Positions 1 through 10,523 of a DNA stretch of 64,000 bases are shown here, piece by piece (position 1 is the first letter of the stretch; each line of letters starts with the position of its first letter). Position numbers and translations under genes: made by a program. Where the stretch lies: contig JAQFVV010000012.1 in NCBI GenBank assembly GCA_028023455.1, positions 12,282,864 to 12,346,863 of the forward strand. The letters run 5' to 3'. The stretch comes from Epiperipatus broadwayi (taxonomy: Eukaryota; Onychophora; Udeonychophora; Euonychophora; Peripatidae). A model generated the notes under the pieces. It ran no database searches. It worked only from the letters and a program-made list of their open reading frames with translations, and was not told where the DNA came from.

Positions 1-1500
1 AAAGTTTAAATCTATGATCGTTTGAAACAGTGAATGCGTGTCACATTCCGAGGCAGAGACCAGCCTGACATTCTCATTTCCTTAATAACTTCACTTTCAT
101 ATAAATCGACACACATTCAGTGCATCATTTATTGTAATGCAGGGTCTACTACTTCGCAAATGGCTGGCATATTAGTTGTAATAACTCCCAGTTTATATAT
201 ATTTTGTATTTATTAAATCTAATGAATAATTCTAGAAAATCCCATTTCTTTGAGAGTCGCCAGAGTTCTTGAGTAAATGTTGGTAATGTAGGGCCAAGTC
301 AGAAATCTATTTAAATCTCATCATAACCGTTTATACAGTATATATGTGTTACGTTTTAGAGATGTGATGACCCATTCTGCTGTGAAATTTCCGGATTCTT
401 CAGGGTTGAAATTAACCCCAGTCATCCTACACAAGCGGGCATAATGGGTGCTCCCGTAGGACTTGACAATGTCATGCAGCCAGCCGGCAAAACTGCGACA
501 CGGACCGCTTGTCCCTGGTTATGCTTATGTGACACCTTACTTCATCGGGCCAATGGCAGAGACCAGCCCGACATTCTTATAAACTCATTCACGGCATTGC
601 AGTTTCGATATACTGCCATTCCATATCGCCTTTCTAAAGCATACCACGTGTTCCTTTACTTAGTTTTATTATTCTATATATCACTCCACCTCTGCATTAT
701 CTTCATAATTCACTCTCAAATAAATGTTTGCCCTTAGTCATAAGATAAATATTTTAATTAAATAAATATATGTCCGTCGCTACTCTTAAATCTTACTTTA
801 GACTCTTGCATTGCAAAGGTATAAATTCCCCAAGGCATGCATTAGAAATACTTACTCGAGAATTTTAGGTAGCTAGATTACGCCTTCAAATAAATGTATT
901 CCTTTTGTAAACATTACAGTATCGGAAATACCGCTACTGAAATCCTCAATATAAAATAATGTCTAAATAAATAAATGTATTCTTTAAAATATAATCATGT
1001 CGCAAATCCCGCTACTGAAGCTGTTAGTCCATAAAATATTATTAGATTGTTTTATTAAAATGTATTAATAAATAATTTTAAACTATACGTCTGCAGTTAC
1101 GTTTCATTTATTCGATACCCATTCTATATAATATTTCCTCGATTATGTAAATATGAATGTTTAATTAATATTAGTTTGGTTATTGGCTAACTCGAGAATA
1201 AAATCATGAGTCTCTTGCATATCCCTGACCACCGTGCCTAAGGAAATATTTACTAATGTCGCATCAGATGCGTTGTTTCGTGGATTGTATTGTGGAACCG
1301 ATAAACTATGTTCGAACTCAGTACCATGGGTGGTTTCGCTACTCAGTGGTGCTGCTGTTCTGTATGGTGATCGAATTCTGCACTATGTTTACGAGTCACA
1401 CGTTTTCTGACCGTTACAATATGTATGTTTTAATTTTAGAAAGATGGAGAAGAGCTCTTTTTCTAACTCACTTGTGAGAAATACTTTGATTCTTTTTGAA
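1..1500. other. CpG-containing, moderately AT-rich segment with degenerate repeats; no gene recognised
   Basis: This stretch is less AT-rich than the rest and holds many more CpG dinucleotides. A 26-base motif beginning GGCAGAGACCAGCC occurs at 52-77 and again at 555-580 with two differences. A second degenerate motif (AAATAAATGT... followed by CCGCTACTGAA) recurs near 720, 890 and 970. The most GC-rich core is about 360-560. An open frame at 444-737 (97 codons) matches no family I recognise and ends in a hydrophobic, low-complexity stretch. I infer an old repeat or transposon-derived region, perhaps LTR sequence, rather than a gene. Confidence 0.35.
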
Positions 1501-2010
1501 ATATTTTTTCTTGATTGGGTTTTCATATTTTTTGGGGGGAGTTTGTCGTAAATTTTTGTTCATTTTCACTTTTGAGAAATGTATCTGTTTTAGCTGCAAT
1601 ATTATATGTGAAGCTGTTCATCATGATAATGGATTTAATTCAGCAATTGAAGTTAGACATCTTGTTTATGGAATTCATGCCCAGAATGAAGCTGTTTAAT
1701 GGCTTCTAGCAGAACATGCTTGTAGAAGTTCCTCGTAATTCATATTGCAGTAATGTTCCTAGTGAGTGGTAAATAGAGGCTGCAAGCAAAGATCAAAGAC
1801 AAAATTATTTTCTGAGTTACCACCTTGGCAAAACATATTTTTCAGATATAATTAAACAAGCCAATAATTATTTTCAATCATCCATATTTACAAAATTCCT
1901 TAGATAAGTAGAACAACATATTTACATGTAACAACTAGTATCTTAATCCTTAAAAATATGTTTAATTAAAATTTTAAAACATTTGCAAAATATGAGTAAA
2001 GCTTAATAAA

Positions 2011-2101
2011 AGCACAGCCGCCTTGCAAGCAAGCAGTTGGTTGCAGACGGTTGTTGAGGGTTCGCCTCCTGGCCGATGCTATGACATATGAAAAAAAAAA
2101 A
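2011..2101 (+). mobile_element. tRNA-derived SINE fragment
   Basis: A short GC-richer block contains a Pol III B-box-like GGTTCGCCTCC at 2059-2069 and ends in GGCCGATGCTATGACATATG followed by an A-run. The same 3' end (CGATGCT-TGACAC, or its complement) is shared with minus-strand copies near 6.3 kb and 34.3 kb. Three dispersed copies, tRNA-like boxes and an A-rich tail support a tRNA-derived SINE. This copy seems to lack the A-box end seen in the other two. Confidence 0.6.
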
Positions 2102-2439
2102 GAAATCCATTTTTAAAGAATTTCTCTTAATATTAAGATAAATTATTTTATCAATTTTTTTTAAAATTCATCTGATCCTTTAGTTATATTTAATTAACTT
2201 TCTTTTTATAACATAACTTTTTAAAATAAATTTATTTAGTTGAAATAACTTTGTTTTTTTATCTTTTTTGAAACTAAATTTAAAATTAACTATGTTTCAT
2301 TTTAAGCATATATATTTTTATAAGGGTATGTGTGACTATAATAGGTATCTACATTTAATAAAATTCTAAGTTTCATGCATGAAATCTGAATCCAACTCGT
2401 GATTATCACCTATATTAGCAGTAACCACAGCTTTCCTCA

Positions 2440-2800
2440 TGTTATTTGATTTTAAAAAATGTAATGTAGTTGATAATTGTAATATATTTAGATATTTCTA
2501 TTAAATATTAATACATGAAATATCAACAGCAGATAAAAATTACTATTGTAATGTATTTTGATAAACATTGTTATATAGGTCATTTTAACCTCTGTTAATA
2601 AATAACTCATGTATTATTATTTCATGTAAATATTCTCTAAATATATTTTAATTTTCAACTACACTACATTGTTTTATTTTACTAATGTGAGCAAAGCAAA
2701 CCTGTGGCTTTGGGTGCATTAGTAATATAATAATAAAAATAAAAGAATATAATGCAGTTGATTAAAATATATTTCTAATTTATATAAATATTAATGTTTT
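2440..2800. repeat. Imperfect foldback repeat with internal hairpin
   Basis: Sequence near 2461-2495 (AATGTAGTTGATAATTGTAA...) recurs inverted near 2633-2672. A third, direct version (ATGCAGTTGATTAAAATATA) lies near 2753-2775. Between them is a hairpin at 2681-2723 with 17-base arms, beginning ACTAATGTGAGCAAAGC and pairing at about 14 of 17 positions around a 9-base loop. It looks like an old foldback or MITE-like element; no coding capacity is seen. Confidence 0.45.
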
Positions 2801-2869
2801 ATTATATCAATTTCATTTTGATTTTTGGTGTACTAAATAACAAATAAAAATTTTCCTCACTAATCCTCT

Positions 2870-3150
2870 TCATTTTTCTAGTTGGTTCCATCATTGTTAT
2901 TAGAAATTTTATAATTAAAATATATTTACATATTCCACTTTCAAACTCAAGTCATACCCTTACATTAGGAGAAAGTTTGATAATTAAAATATATTTATGT
3001 ATTCCACTTTCAATTTTTAATAAATTGAATACTAAATAATATCATTATTCACTAATTCTATTTCTCTAGCTATTCTCTTGCATTAGTAGAAAGTTTGATA
3101 ATTAAAATATAGTTACATAATATTTGCACAAAAGTTATCAATGATAATAT
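2870..3150. repeat. Degenerate tandem repeat
   Basis: The phrase TTTGATAATTAAAATATA, preceded by AGAAAG or a variant, recurs at about 2899, 2970 and 3090. Two copies are followed by TATTCCACTTTCAA. Unit length is irregular (about 70-120 bases). There is no coding content. The flanking stretches 2102-2440 and 3150-3960 are AT-rich, and I see only weak repeated phrases in them. Confidence 0.5.
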
Positions 3151-3959
3151 CACAAAATATCCTTTATTAAATACAATAAACAATAATTTTAAAAAAATTT
3201 CATTTTTCTCGTGATAATTTTTAAAAGGCTATAAAATTTTAATGTCACCTAATTAATATATGCAAGTAAGAAATTAAATATATAGTCAAATTAAAAATTA
3301 AACAATTTAAAATATATTTATTCAATAATATTTTACCTGAATTACCAAAAACTTTTATCTCTTCATTTCTTTAGGATTTATTTCAATAAGTAGGCCACAA
3401 CATCTTACTTAATCATATGAAAATATACTTTTAAAAAAATGATAAAAGTTTATCAAATCAGTATTTTTCCTGCTGTATTCTTGGCATTTTAAAATTTAAA
3501 TACTTCACATATTAAATATGTTTAACTGACAATTCTAAAAGTTTATCAATTTCATAATAAATGTTGATCAAATTCATTAGTATTTCTCTTGATGTAGAAA
3601 TGGCATTTAAAATTTTATTTTAATGTGTTGAATTGAATGTATTGCAATAGGTGTATTACATGGCACATAATAACATAGTGTGTGTACACAAATATAGGTA
3701 AATTTGAAAGGAAAATTAGAAATAAACAAAGACAAAAATTTTGTAGATATTTTCTACATTTCCTGGAATAAAACAATCCTAGAAAAAGGTTAAATAATTT
3801 TGAATTTAAAATAAAATTTTATTATAAATTCAACATTTAAAAAAGTCTAAATAAATATTAATTTTGTATTCTGATTTTAAAATTAAAACAAGCACATTTT
3901 ATGATAAAATATAACTGATAATTATAAACATTTCTATTATTTTTCTGAATGTTTGTGAT

Positions 3960-4325
3960 GATGTTTTAGTTGCATTTTTATATTGGACTATTTCCGTCAT
4001 CTAATATGAGTATTGAATGTCTTTAGAAAAATTTAACTTTATTTAAATATTTCAAATACATTCACTGTTAGTAATAGTACATCAAACAGGTTAGTATATG
4101 CACAATGGTTCATGCTAGTATTGTCACTGGTCAGGCCAGCAACACCCGAAAAAGAGAGGAGACTAATATCTCTGAAAACATTGTGCATATACTAACCTGT
4201 TTGATGTGCTATTACTAACAGTTGAATGTATTTGGAATATTTAAATAAAGTTAAATTTTTCTAAAAACATTCAATACTCATATTAGATGATAGAAATAGT
4301 CCAATATAAAAATACAATTTCAATT
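3960..4325. mobile_element. Foldback element, about 150-bp arms, relic hammerhead-like core (family HH-3)
   Basis: The left arm (about 3967-4115) and right arm (about 4172-4320) are inverted copies of one sequence. Both include the phrase ATATTGGACTATTTC and the complement of AACCTGTTTGATGT. The unpaired middle contains GGCCAGCAACAC followed by a purine-rich hairpin and GAAAACATTGTG. This corresponds to the minus strand of the element at 15,149-15,719. In the better copy the middle resembles a hammerhead core (TGAAGA, stem, GAAAC); here it is too mutated to fold properly. No open frame and no clear target duplication were found. Confidence 0.65.
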
Positions 4326-5540
4326 ATATATTTTTAAAATCTTTGTAGATCACACTTGTGATAAAATTCCAAAAAGTAGCTTTTAATTAAAAGTGATTTG
4401 AAAAGATTAAAAAACAGTTTTTAATTAAAAGTAGTTTTTGATTTAGTGTTTTTGTCAACTCAGCTGACTATATAAAAAATTTGATAAAAAGAATAGAGTT
4501 GACTAATAATATTTTGAGAAGCAGTTGGCCCGTAGCAGAGTTGGTCGGTTTCTAGAGCTATACAGATAGATACTATGAATCAGATGCAGCTGAATTTGAG
4601 ACTATAGATCCAGCAGTGGTCTACTAGTTTACTATGCTGGATTTTAGATATAATTTGAAGAAAGGCCCAACTTCTTTGTATCCATCTATAGTGTACATAG
4701 TATTAGATTGCTAGCCTAAAGTCTCAATCAAACCAATTGAAGACTAACTGTTAGCTGATTATGCCTTTCTTGATAATGATAATCATGGACTATACCTGTC
4801 TCACCAAGACTAGCTACATAACCAAGAGAAATCTCTCAGCTTGCTAAAAGATTTATCTGTATGCAGAGAAGCATAAACATATGTGATGATTAGTATTATA
4901 TATAATGAGAACAAAATTATAATGTTCTTTTAAGTAATTCCTTAAAATGACATTTTAAAAAACAAGTAAATAATTTTACTTAAATTAAATGTCTAAAAAT
5001 GGAGATTTAATTCATAGACAATTTTACATGTGTTTTTTCAAGAGAATACATGAAATTTATTTACTTTCAACATGGAAATAATTGTGATATATATATATAA
5101 AACAATATTATTTTAAGTCATTTAAAATCTATATTTTTAAAAAAAGCTAAAACAAGTAAATAATTTTGTTTGAATTTGAATTAAAAAGAAAAGTTAAGAA
5201 TAAAGAATTAATTCATGGACAATGCTATTTTTTTAAAAAAAGAAACTCTTTTTAGATTAGAAAAATATATACTTGCTGTATTATTTTTAAAGTTGTTTAT
5301 AAATTTTAATCAACAGTGACCTGTCAGGGGGAAGACTGTTATAGGATAGTACTTTTTTTAAAAAAAAGAAACTGTAAACTATTGTAATAGAATTTGATAA
5401 CTGATTCATATCATCCACATTTTTATTGATACGCACAGGTCTGAATTTTATGTATATTTTCCAAATGGAATTAATTATGAAATGTATTTTTAATAATTTT
5501 ATTATTTTGACAAGTTCAGGTATATTCATTTTATAGTGTG
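4326..5540. other. AT-rich stretch, no gene recognised
   Basis: Mostly A/T runs with two short related phrases (AACAAGTAAATAATTTT at about 4960 and 5152). The open frame at 5287-5529 on the minus strand is AT-rich low complexity without recognisable motifs. A slightly GC-richer part at 4520-4860 has repeated short words such as CTAGTTTACTATGCTGG but no reading frame. Confidence 0.4.
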
Positions 5541-5559
5541 TCCCATGTTTGTGTGCATA

Positions 5560-6110
5560 TTAATCAATGTGTTTCAGATAGACATATAAGTAAGTTTTAA
5601 TTATTCACTTATAGATTTATGACAATATTGAATAATGAATTTTACCACACATCCATGATGTATTTGTATTTTACATAAACATAGTATAATGCATTATATA
5701 TATATATCACTAAAATATGATAACTTTAAATTTTAATCATTTATTGTATTTTATATGATGATTGAAATATAAATCAATTGTATTGTACATCTATGTGCAA
5801 ATATCAATGCATGTCAGATAGACACTTATATATAAATTTTAATCATTTATTTTATTCTTTTATGATAAGTCAAATATGTTCAGAAAGTACTGTGTCACAT
5901 GTCTATGTACATACGTAAATACAAAATGCATGTCAGATAGACACATATAAATTTTAATCATTTATTTTATTATTAAATGACAATTCAAGTATGTTCAAAA
6001 ATTATTATGTCACATGTCTGTGTGTATATATATCAATGAGTATGAAATAGAACACATATGTAAAATTTAATCATTTTTAAAATTTTATTAAATGTCAATT
6101 GAAATATGTT
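5560..6110. repeat. Tandem repeat, about 120-bp unit, about 5 units
   Basis: Units are anchored by the phrase CAGATAGACA(C)ATAT near 5573, 5814 and 5932, with a variant near 6050. Each is followed by AATTTTAATCATTTATT, a TATGATAA/ATGACAAT phrase and then ATGTTCA...TGTCACATGTCTRTGT. A more diverged unit starts near 5695. The regular spacing (about 118-125 bases) supports a satellite-like array. No coding content. Confidence 0.7.
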
Positions 6111-6268
6111 CATTGTATATATATGTAAACCAATGTAATAACTTAAGTTTTGTATTAATTATGTAAGTCACAATATGATAGTTTGTTTTATTTGTATATC
6201 ACTGAAAAAGTAGAATGTTTAATTAATATGAATATAGCCAAAATCTAAAGACCTTAATATAATTTTTT

Positions 6269-6391
6269 ATTGTTTTTTTTATATATTTTTTTTAAGTGTC
6301 ATAGCATTGCCCGGGACACGAACTCACAACCCAGGAAACTGCCTGCAAGTGCAAGGCAATCGCACTGACCTCTCGACCACCAATGCAAGAC
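6269..6391 (-). mobile_element. tRNA-derived SINE, minus strand
   Basis: Read on the minus strand, the element starts TTGCATTGGTGGTCGAGAGG, an A-box-like tRNA head. It continues to a B-box-like GAGTTCGTGTCCCGG and ends CAATGCTATGACACTT followed by an A-rich tail, which appears as the T-rich run at 6269-6292 on the plus strand. The related copy at 34,302-34,377 shares both ends. The A/B box order and spacing, the tail and the multiple copies support a Pol III-transcribed SINE. Confidence 0.75.
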
Positions 6392-6839
6392 ATATTTTTT
6401 ATTGTTATTAATAAACTTATATTCCATTGTTAAAATTATTCCAGTGAACTGAATTCTAAGTAGTGTAGATTATTATATTTTGCATCATCTCTTGATCACA
6501 GTAACAGTTATAGAACTTATATTCTCTGAGCTAGATTTGAACATAATGGTTTGATATAAGAAAGGGGTGTGTATTTGTGCAGGGCATCCAGCATGACATT
6601 GTTCTGGTATGGTGTGAGGATTAAATTCTTCAAAGTCCATGTACTACATTTTATTTTAGTTTAGTCTATTAGAATTTAAATTATAGTTGGCTAGTACATT
6701 AATGATACTAAGTTGCCAGAGCATTGGTGATGATCAGTATGTTTTACTATTCCATCATTATTGTTTTTATGGTTGTATATTCTATGGATTATCACTTAAG
6801 TTATTCAAATTATTGGTTAAATAAAAACCCCAAGCTGAT

Positions 6840-6900
6840 AAAAGATTAATAGTTAGCCTGGTCTACAGTAAACCCAGTTCAAATCCAGTCACCAGATTGA
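6840..6900 (+). repeat. Possible tRNA-like relic
   Basis: The sequence TTAGCCTGGTCTA (A-box-like) is followed about 30 bases later by CAGTTCAAATCCAG (B-box-like). The spacing is too short for an intact tRNA. It may be a decayed SINE head or chance. Confidence 0.25.
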
Positions 6901-7342
6901 ATTGATTTGTTTGATTGTTGATCATTCATGATGATGGATGATTTTTACTTATTTTTAATGCTGATAAATATATTTATGATTAATTATATATATAGTGATT
7001 CTAGTGAGTTAACTGGGCTGATCTCATAATGAGATCTCTTTATCTCTCATGCTCTTATGATATACAACATTATTTATATATTTTTCATGATTAAACATTC
7101 CTTTAATAATATCTTCCTTTAATATTATCAATATATATATATGCTTTGCGCAGAGATAATGAAGTTATTAATACTGATTGAAAACAAATAATATCCAAAT
7201 GTTACTGCTGAGGGCACTTTCAGGATATTTCATAGTCCCATATTCTCGGCTACTGGAATTTATTTAAGAACTATAATGGTGTTAATGCAAATTTTATACA
7301 AATTTGTGGGAAGATACTACATAGACCATTTTTGCGATAGAG

Positions 7343-7790
7343 AAAAGCAGGCCTCTCTTCTATTGTTTGCAGCAGGGTTATCTACTATGTACTAAGCCTC
7401 CCTGACTTTGCATTTAATGCCATTTCTTTCAGAGCAGATAACACTGGCTGGGGTGGGTATGAAGGCATGATCAATGGCTCTCTCATGCTCAACAAAAATT
7501 GAATTGCCTTCAAGCTTAGTTTTAGTTCTGTTGTAGAGGTATCTACATTGAGCTACTCTGGTTGCATATTGGTTTTAGTTTCTCCATAATATGTTGTCAT
7601 GCAGGTTTTTGGGGGGCAGGTGATTTTGTAAACCACTTGAGGGGATGAATTCAGGTTTAATCTTGTCTTTGGTGTTATTGATGAGACTATTGGTGTTAGG
7701 AAGTCAATGGAAAGTGACTGCAAAGTCACATGATAGTTTGTTAATAAGGTTTTTGGCTGTTGACTGGATGAATGGAATTAGGATTCTCGG
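7343..7790 (-). pseudogene. Penelope-type GIY-YIG endonuclease, minus-strand copy, frameshifted
   Basis: Minus-strand translation gives VVYKITCP (the GIY half) followed by TTYYGETKTN (the YIG half), the paired signature of the GIY-YIG fold as found at the C terminus of Penelope-like polyproteins. Upstream, in another frame, an N-terminal linker reads into SLINNTKDKIKPEFIPS. A one-base loss relative to the plus-strand copy after the TKTN codons shifts the frame before the catalytic arginine, and a stop replaces the second Tyr codon of the conserved REAYYI region. The domain would nick DNA for element insertion; this copy cannot encode it. Confidence 0.8.
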
Positions 7791-7805
7791 TTTGTTTTCT
7801 ATCTG

Positions 7806-8088
7806 CATGGCAACATATTATGGAGAAACCAAAACCAACTTTGCAACCAGAGTAGCTCAACATAGATACCTCTACAACAAGTCCAAAACTAAGCTTGAAG
7901 GCAATTCAATTTTTGTTGAGTATAAGAGAGCCACTGGTCATGCCTATCTATTCACCACAGCCAGTGTTATTTGCTCTGAAAGAAATGGCATTAAACTCAG
8001 TGTCAGGGAGGCTTACTACATAGTGGGTGACCCTGCTACAATCAATAGAAGAGAAACCTATTTTTCTCTATCTCAAAAAGGTATGTAG
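7806..8088 (+). pseudogene. Penelope-type GIY-YIG endonuclease, plus-strand copy, N-terminally truncated
   Basis: An open frame to the stop at 8086-8088 encodes TYYGETKTNF, then ATRVAQHR (catalytic Arg region), KLEGNSIFVEYKRATGHAY, then REAYYIV with the metal-binding Glu and DPATINRRE, ending SLSQKG. This matches the second half of GIY-YIG domains of Penelope-like elements. The first (GIY) strand is missing because the inverted copy begins at about 7806. The frame extends upstream to 7645, but that part is antisense of the other copy and is not meaningful protein. Confidence 0.8.
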
Positions 8089-8329
8089 CATCTTCACATA
8101 AATTTGCATTAACACCATTATAGTTCTTAAATAAATTCCAATAGCCATGAATATGGGACTATGAAATATCCTGAAAGTGTGCTCGGCAGTAACATTTGGA
8201 TAATATTATTTGTTTTCAATCACTATTAATAACTTCATTATTTGTGCACAAAGCATATATATATATATATATTTTGATTTCAAATGCTAATGAAGTAAAG
8301 CCACAACAATTTAATATTTTTTGAAATAT

Positions 8330-9390
8330 CTTGTTAACTTGAGGTTCATGATGATTTTCCATCATCCCATCTGAACCCATTTTCCCATCCTGTTATATTT
8401 AAATTGAAATCCTAATTCATTATATCTAAATTGTCATTATTCAAATGTGAATTTAAATACTAGCTATAAATACAATTTAATTAATTAAAAATATATTTGC
8501 AAAATCAAATTTTGCCTTGGTTTAAAATTTTTTCCAACTATGTGATGTGATGCACTATGACTTCTCCTTATACAGAGTCAGGAATCTCTCAGCAACTATG
8601 TCTAGAGAAACCTGTTAACCACTTTACCTTCCCTTTTCATTCCCTGCCCTATGTTTTTCAATATCCTGTTTCATCCCATTTCCACAACATAATCTTTTCC
8701 AACTTCATGATCCTTATATCTAAATCCCCCTTATCTTTTTCCAAACCCAGCATAAAAACGAAAAACCCACTTTCTGTATAATTACTTTATCTATAGTTAT
8801 TCTTTCATAACTTCATTATTTGTATCCTTTCTGATTTCAGGCATTTACATTCAATTAACAGATGCCTAATATTTTCTATGCCTCCTTACACAACTTGCAG
8901 ACTAAATCCCCCACATTTTTCCATTTACATGTATAATCCCTTGTTGCTAAAGATCCCATTCAAACTTTAAACAGTAAACTACTTTCCTTGGTATAATCAT
9001 AAATTAACTCCACCCAATATTCGGTTTGCTTCTATATATATTTGAACTCTTTTTATTCTCCATACTAGTTTTCCATCTCTCCAACTCTCTATTTTTTATT
9101 AATGTACCTATTCTTCTATCCCATTCGTTACCACTATAACACTCAACAATTCTTCTGATACAATCATTCCACTATTTGTACAAGTATACTGACATAAATT
9201 CTTTATCCAAATCTTCTGCATGCTGCATTACCTTTCTCACCCATCTTGTTATTTGCCCTTTATTCATAACTCAATTAAATACTATTTCTGCTATTATTTT
9301 ATTATCCATAAATTGCAATCTACCAAACATTCAAATCAGTCCTAATATTGTACATTTAATCTTTTATATTCTAAGGGAATTCTAATAATT
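8330..9390 (-). pseudogene. Non-LTR retrotransposon (LINE) 3' end, ORF2 C terminus, decayed
   Basis: Read on the minus strand, frames spread over about 9385-8830 encode LQFMDNKIIAEIVFN, RRIGTLIKNRELERWKTS, KESSLLFK, then LATRDYTCKWKNVGDLVCKLC and, after a frameshift, ENIRHLLIECKCLK. This is the C-terminal pattern of many LINE ORF2 proteins: a 'CxLC...E.xxHLLxEC' zinc-knuckle-like motif after a basic, Trp-containing region. Stops and frameshifts are frequent. It is not the RTE clade seen elsewhere in the window, and the upstream reverse transcriptase is missing. The 3' boundary near 8330 is approximate. The open plus-strand frame at 8557-8781 is its antisense. Confidence 0.6.
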
Positions 9391-10150
9391 AATAACAGCA
9401 ATGGTATAATTTTATTAAAAGACTGGATATTATTATATTAAAAACTTGATCCATTATTTAATCTGGTTAAATGGAGAACAAAAATAATATATACAGAAAA
9501 CAATCATTTGGAGAAAGTATTAATGTTTATAGATAAGAACAATTTATTATTATTATTATTTATTGAAATACATATAAAGTATTGCCATGATACATATTGT
9601 AATGGTACATCTGGGGAGAAAAAGAGAGACTTTGTTACTCCCCAAGAATTAATTAAGCACAAAATTTTATGTATCAGATACTAAGAATAAATAATCATAG
9701 TAAAATATTTCACTGACAGACTAGCTTAGTTTATTTAGATGTTAAAAGATAAAATATATTTTAATATTTAATTACAATCTTTTTTTCTAAATATACATGT
9801 GTGTTTTTTGAAAATAAATATACCTTGGAATCAAATGACATTTTATTGATTCCAAAATATATAAATAAATAAATAATTGCAAAGGTTCTTTTAATATCTT
9901 GCAATTTTTTTCCTCTACATTTTAATGTAAGGTGTAAAGAAGTCACAATGTTATAATAGCTAAGATAATGCAATATCATTAAGCAAATAAAATATTTGCA
10001 TGTGTGTATGTTTAATATCTCAAGATAAATATACCATAAATACTCTATACAGGGTATATGAGCACAGACTTTCACATGACCCACCACTCTCCACACTATC
10101 TCATAACACTGATACACTTGAACACAAATATATTGAAAAGATAAATAATC

Positions 10151-10194
10151 ACTAATATATGTATTTCATGCTAAACCAGCAATCATCAGTTGGT
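10151..10194 (-). ncRNA. Hammerhead ribozyme, left arm copy (family HH-2)
   Basis: This is the minus-strand counterpart of the right-arm ribozyme, with core CTGATGA, stem II TGCT/AGCA and GAAA intact. Stem I (ACCAA with TTAGT) has one mismatch, C against A, so it is probably weaker than the right-arm copy. It lies in an inverted arm, so both strands of the element can produce a ribozyme. Confidence 0.6.
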
Positions 10195-10479
10195 CCACAT
10201 TACCATCTCTACACATATATGCTATAAGTGCTCAGATATATATTAAGGTAGCCACACCTCATACTTTAATGGACAGGCTCCAATCTACTCCACACTTTAA
10301 CTCTTCAGCTGTTTTCAATTGACTCCACACTCCAACTCTTCAACTGTCCATCCAATTGAAGACAGTTGAAGAGTTGGAGTGTGGAGTAGATTGGAGCCTG
10401 TCCATTAAAGTATGAGGTTTGGCTACCTTAATATATATCTGAGCACTTATAGCATATATGTGTAGAGATGGTAATGTGG

Positions 10480-10523
10480 ACCAACTGATGATTGCTGGTT
10501 TAGCATGAAATATGTATATTGGT
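10480..10523 (+). ncRNA. Hammerhead ribozyme, right arm copy (family HH-2)
   Basis: The order is: stem I strand ACCAA (10,480-10,484); CTGATGA (10,485-10,491); stem II TGCT (10,493-10,496) with AGCA (10,502-10,505) around loop GGTTT, closed by a T-T mismatch; GAAA (10,507-10,510); minimal stem III AT/AT around a 4-base loop; predicted cleavage after AUA at 10,518; stem I strand TTGGT (10,519-10,523), which pairs with ACCAA at all five positions. The relic at 32.6 kb has a G-C pair in place of the T-T mismatch, indicating a canonical ancestor. A stem III this short is typical of Penelope/retrozyme hammerheads, which may act as dimers. Confidence 0.75.

Larger units (their letters stand above)
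7130..8272. mobile_element. Penelope-like element fragment, head-to-head inverted duplication
   Basis: The left arm (7130-7606) and right arm (7806-8272) are inverted copies of the same 3' part of a Penelope-like element. They comprise the GIY-YIG endonuclease coding end plus about 170 bases of 3' non-coding sequence ending in an AT dinucleotide run and GCTTTG. The middle (7607-7805) belongs to the minus-oriented copy and continues its coding region toward the reverse transcriptase side, which is absent. Penelope-like elements are known to carry a C-terminal GIY-YIG domain and to make inverted or tandem partial copies. No intact reverse transcriptase is present. Confidence 0.8.

Noticed and set aside
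444-737. 97-codon plus-strand frame in the GC-richer start of the window
   Set aside because: No recognised domain, half is low-complexity hydrophobic, and it includes a repeated 26-base motif; kept only as part of a repeat-bearing region.
9761-10117. 118-codon minus-strand frame
   Set aside because: It runs across the junction of repeat R1 and the HH-2 foldback and has no family resemblance.
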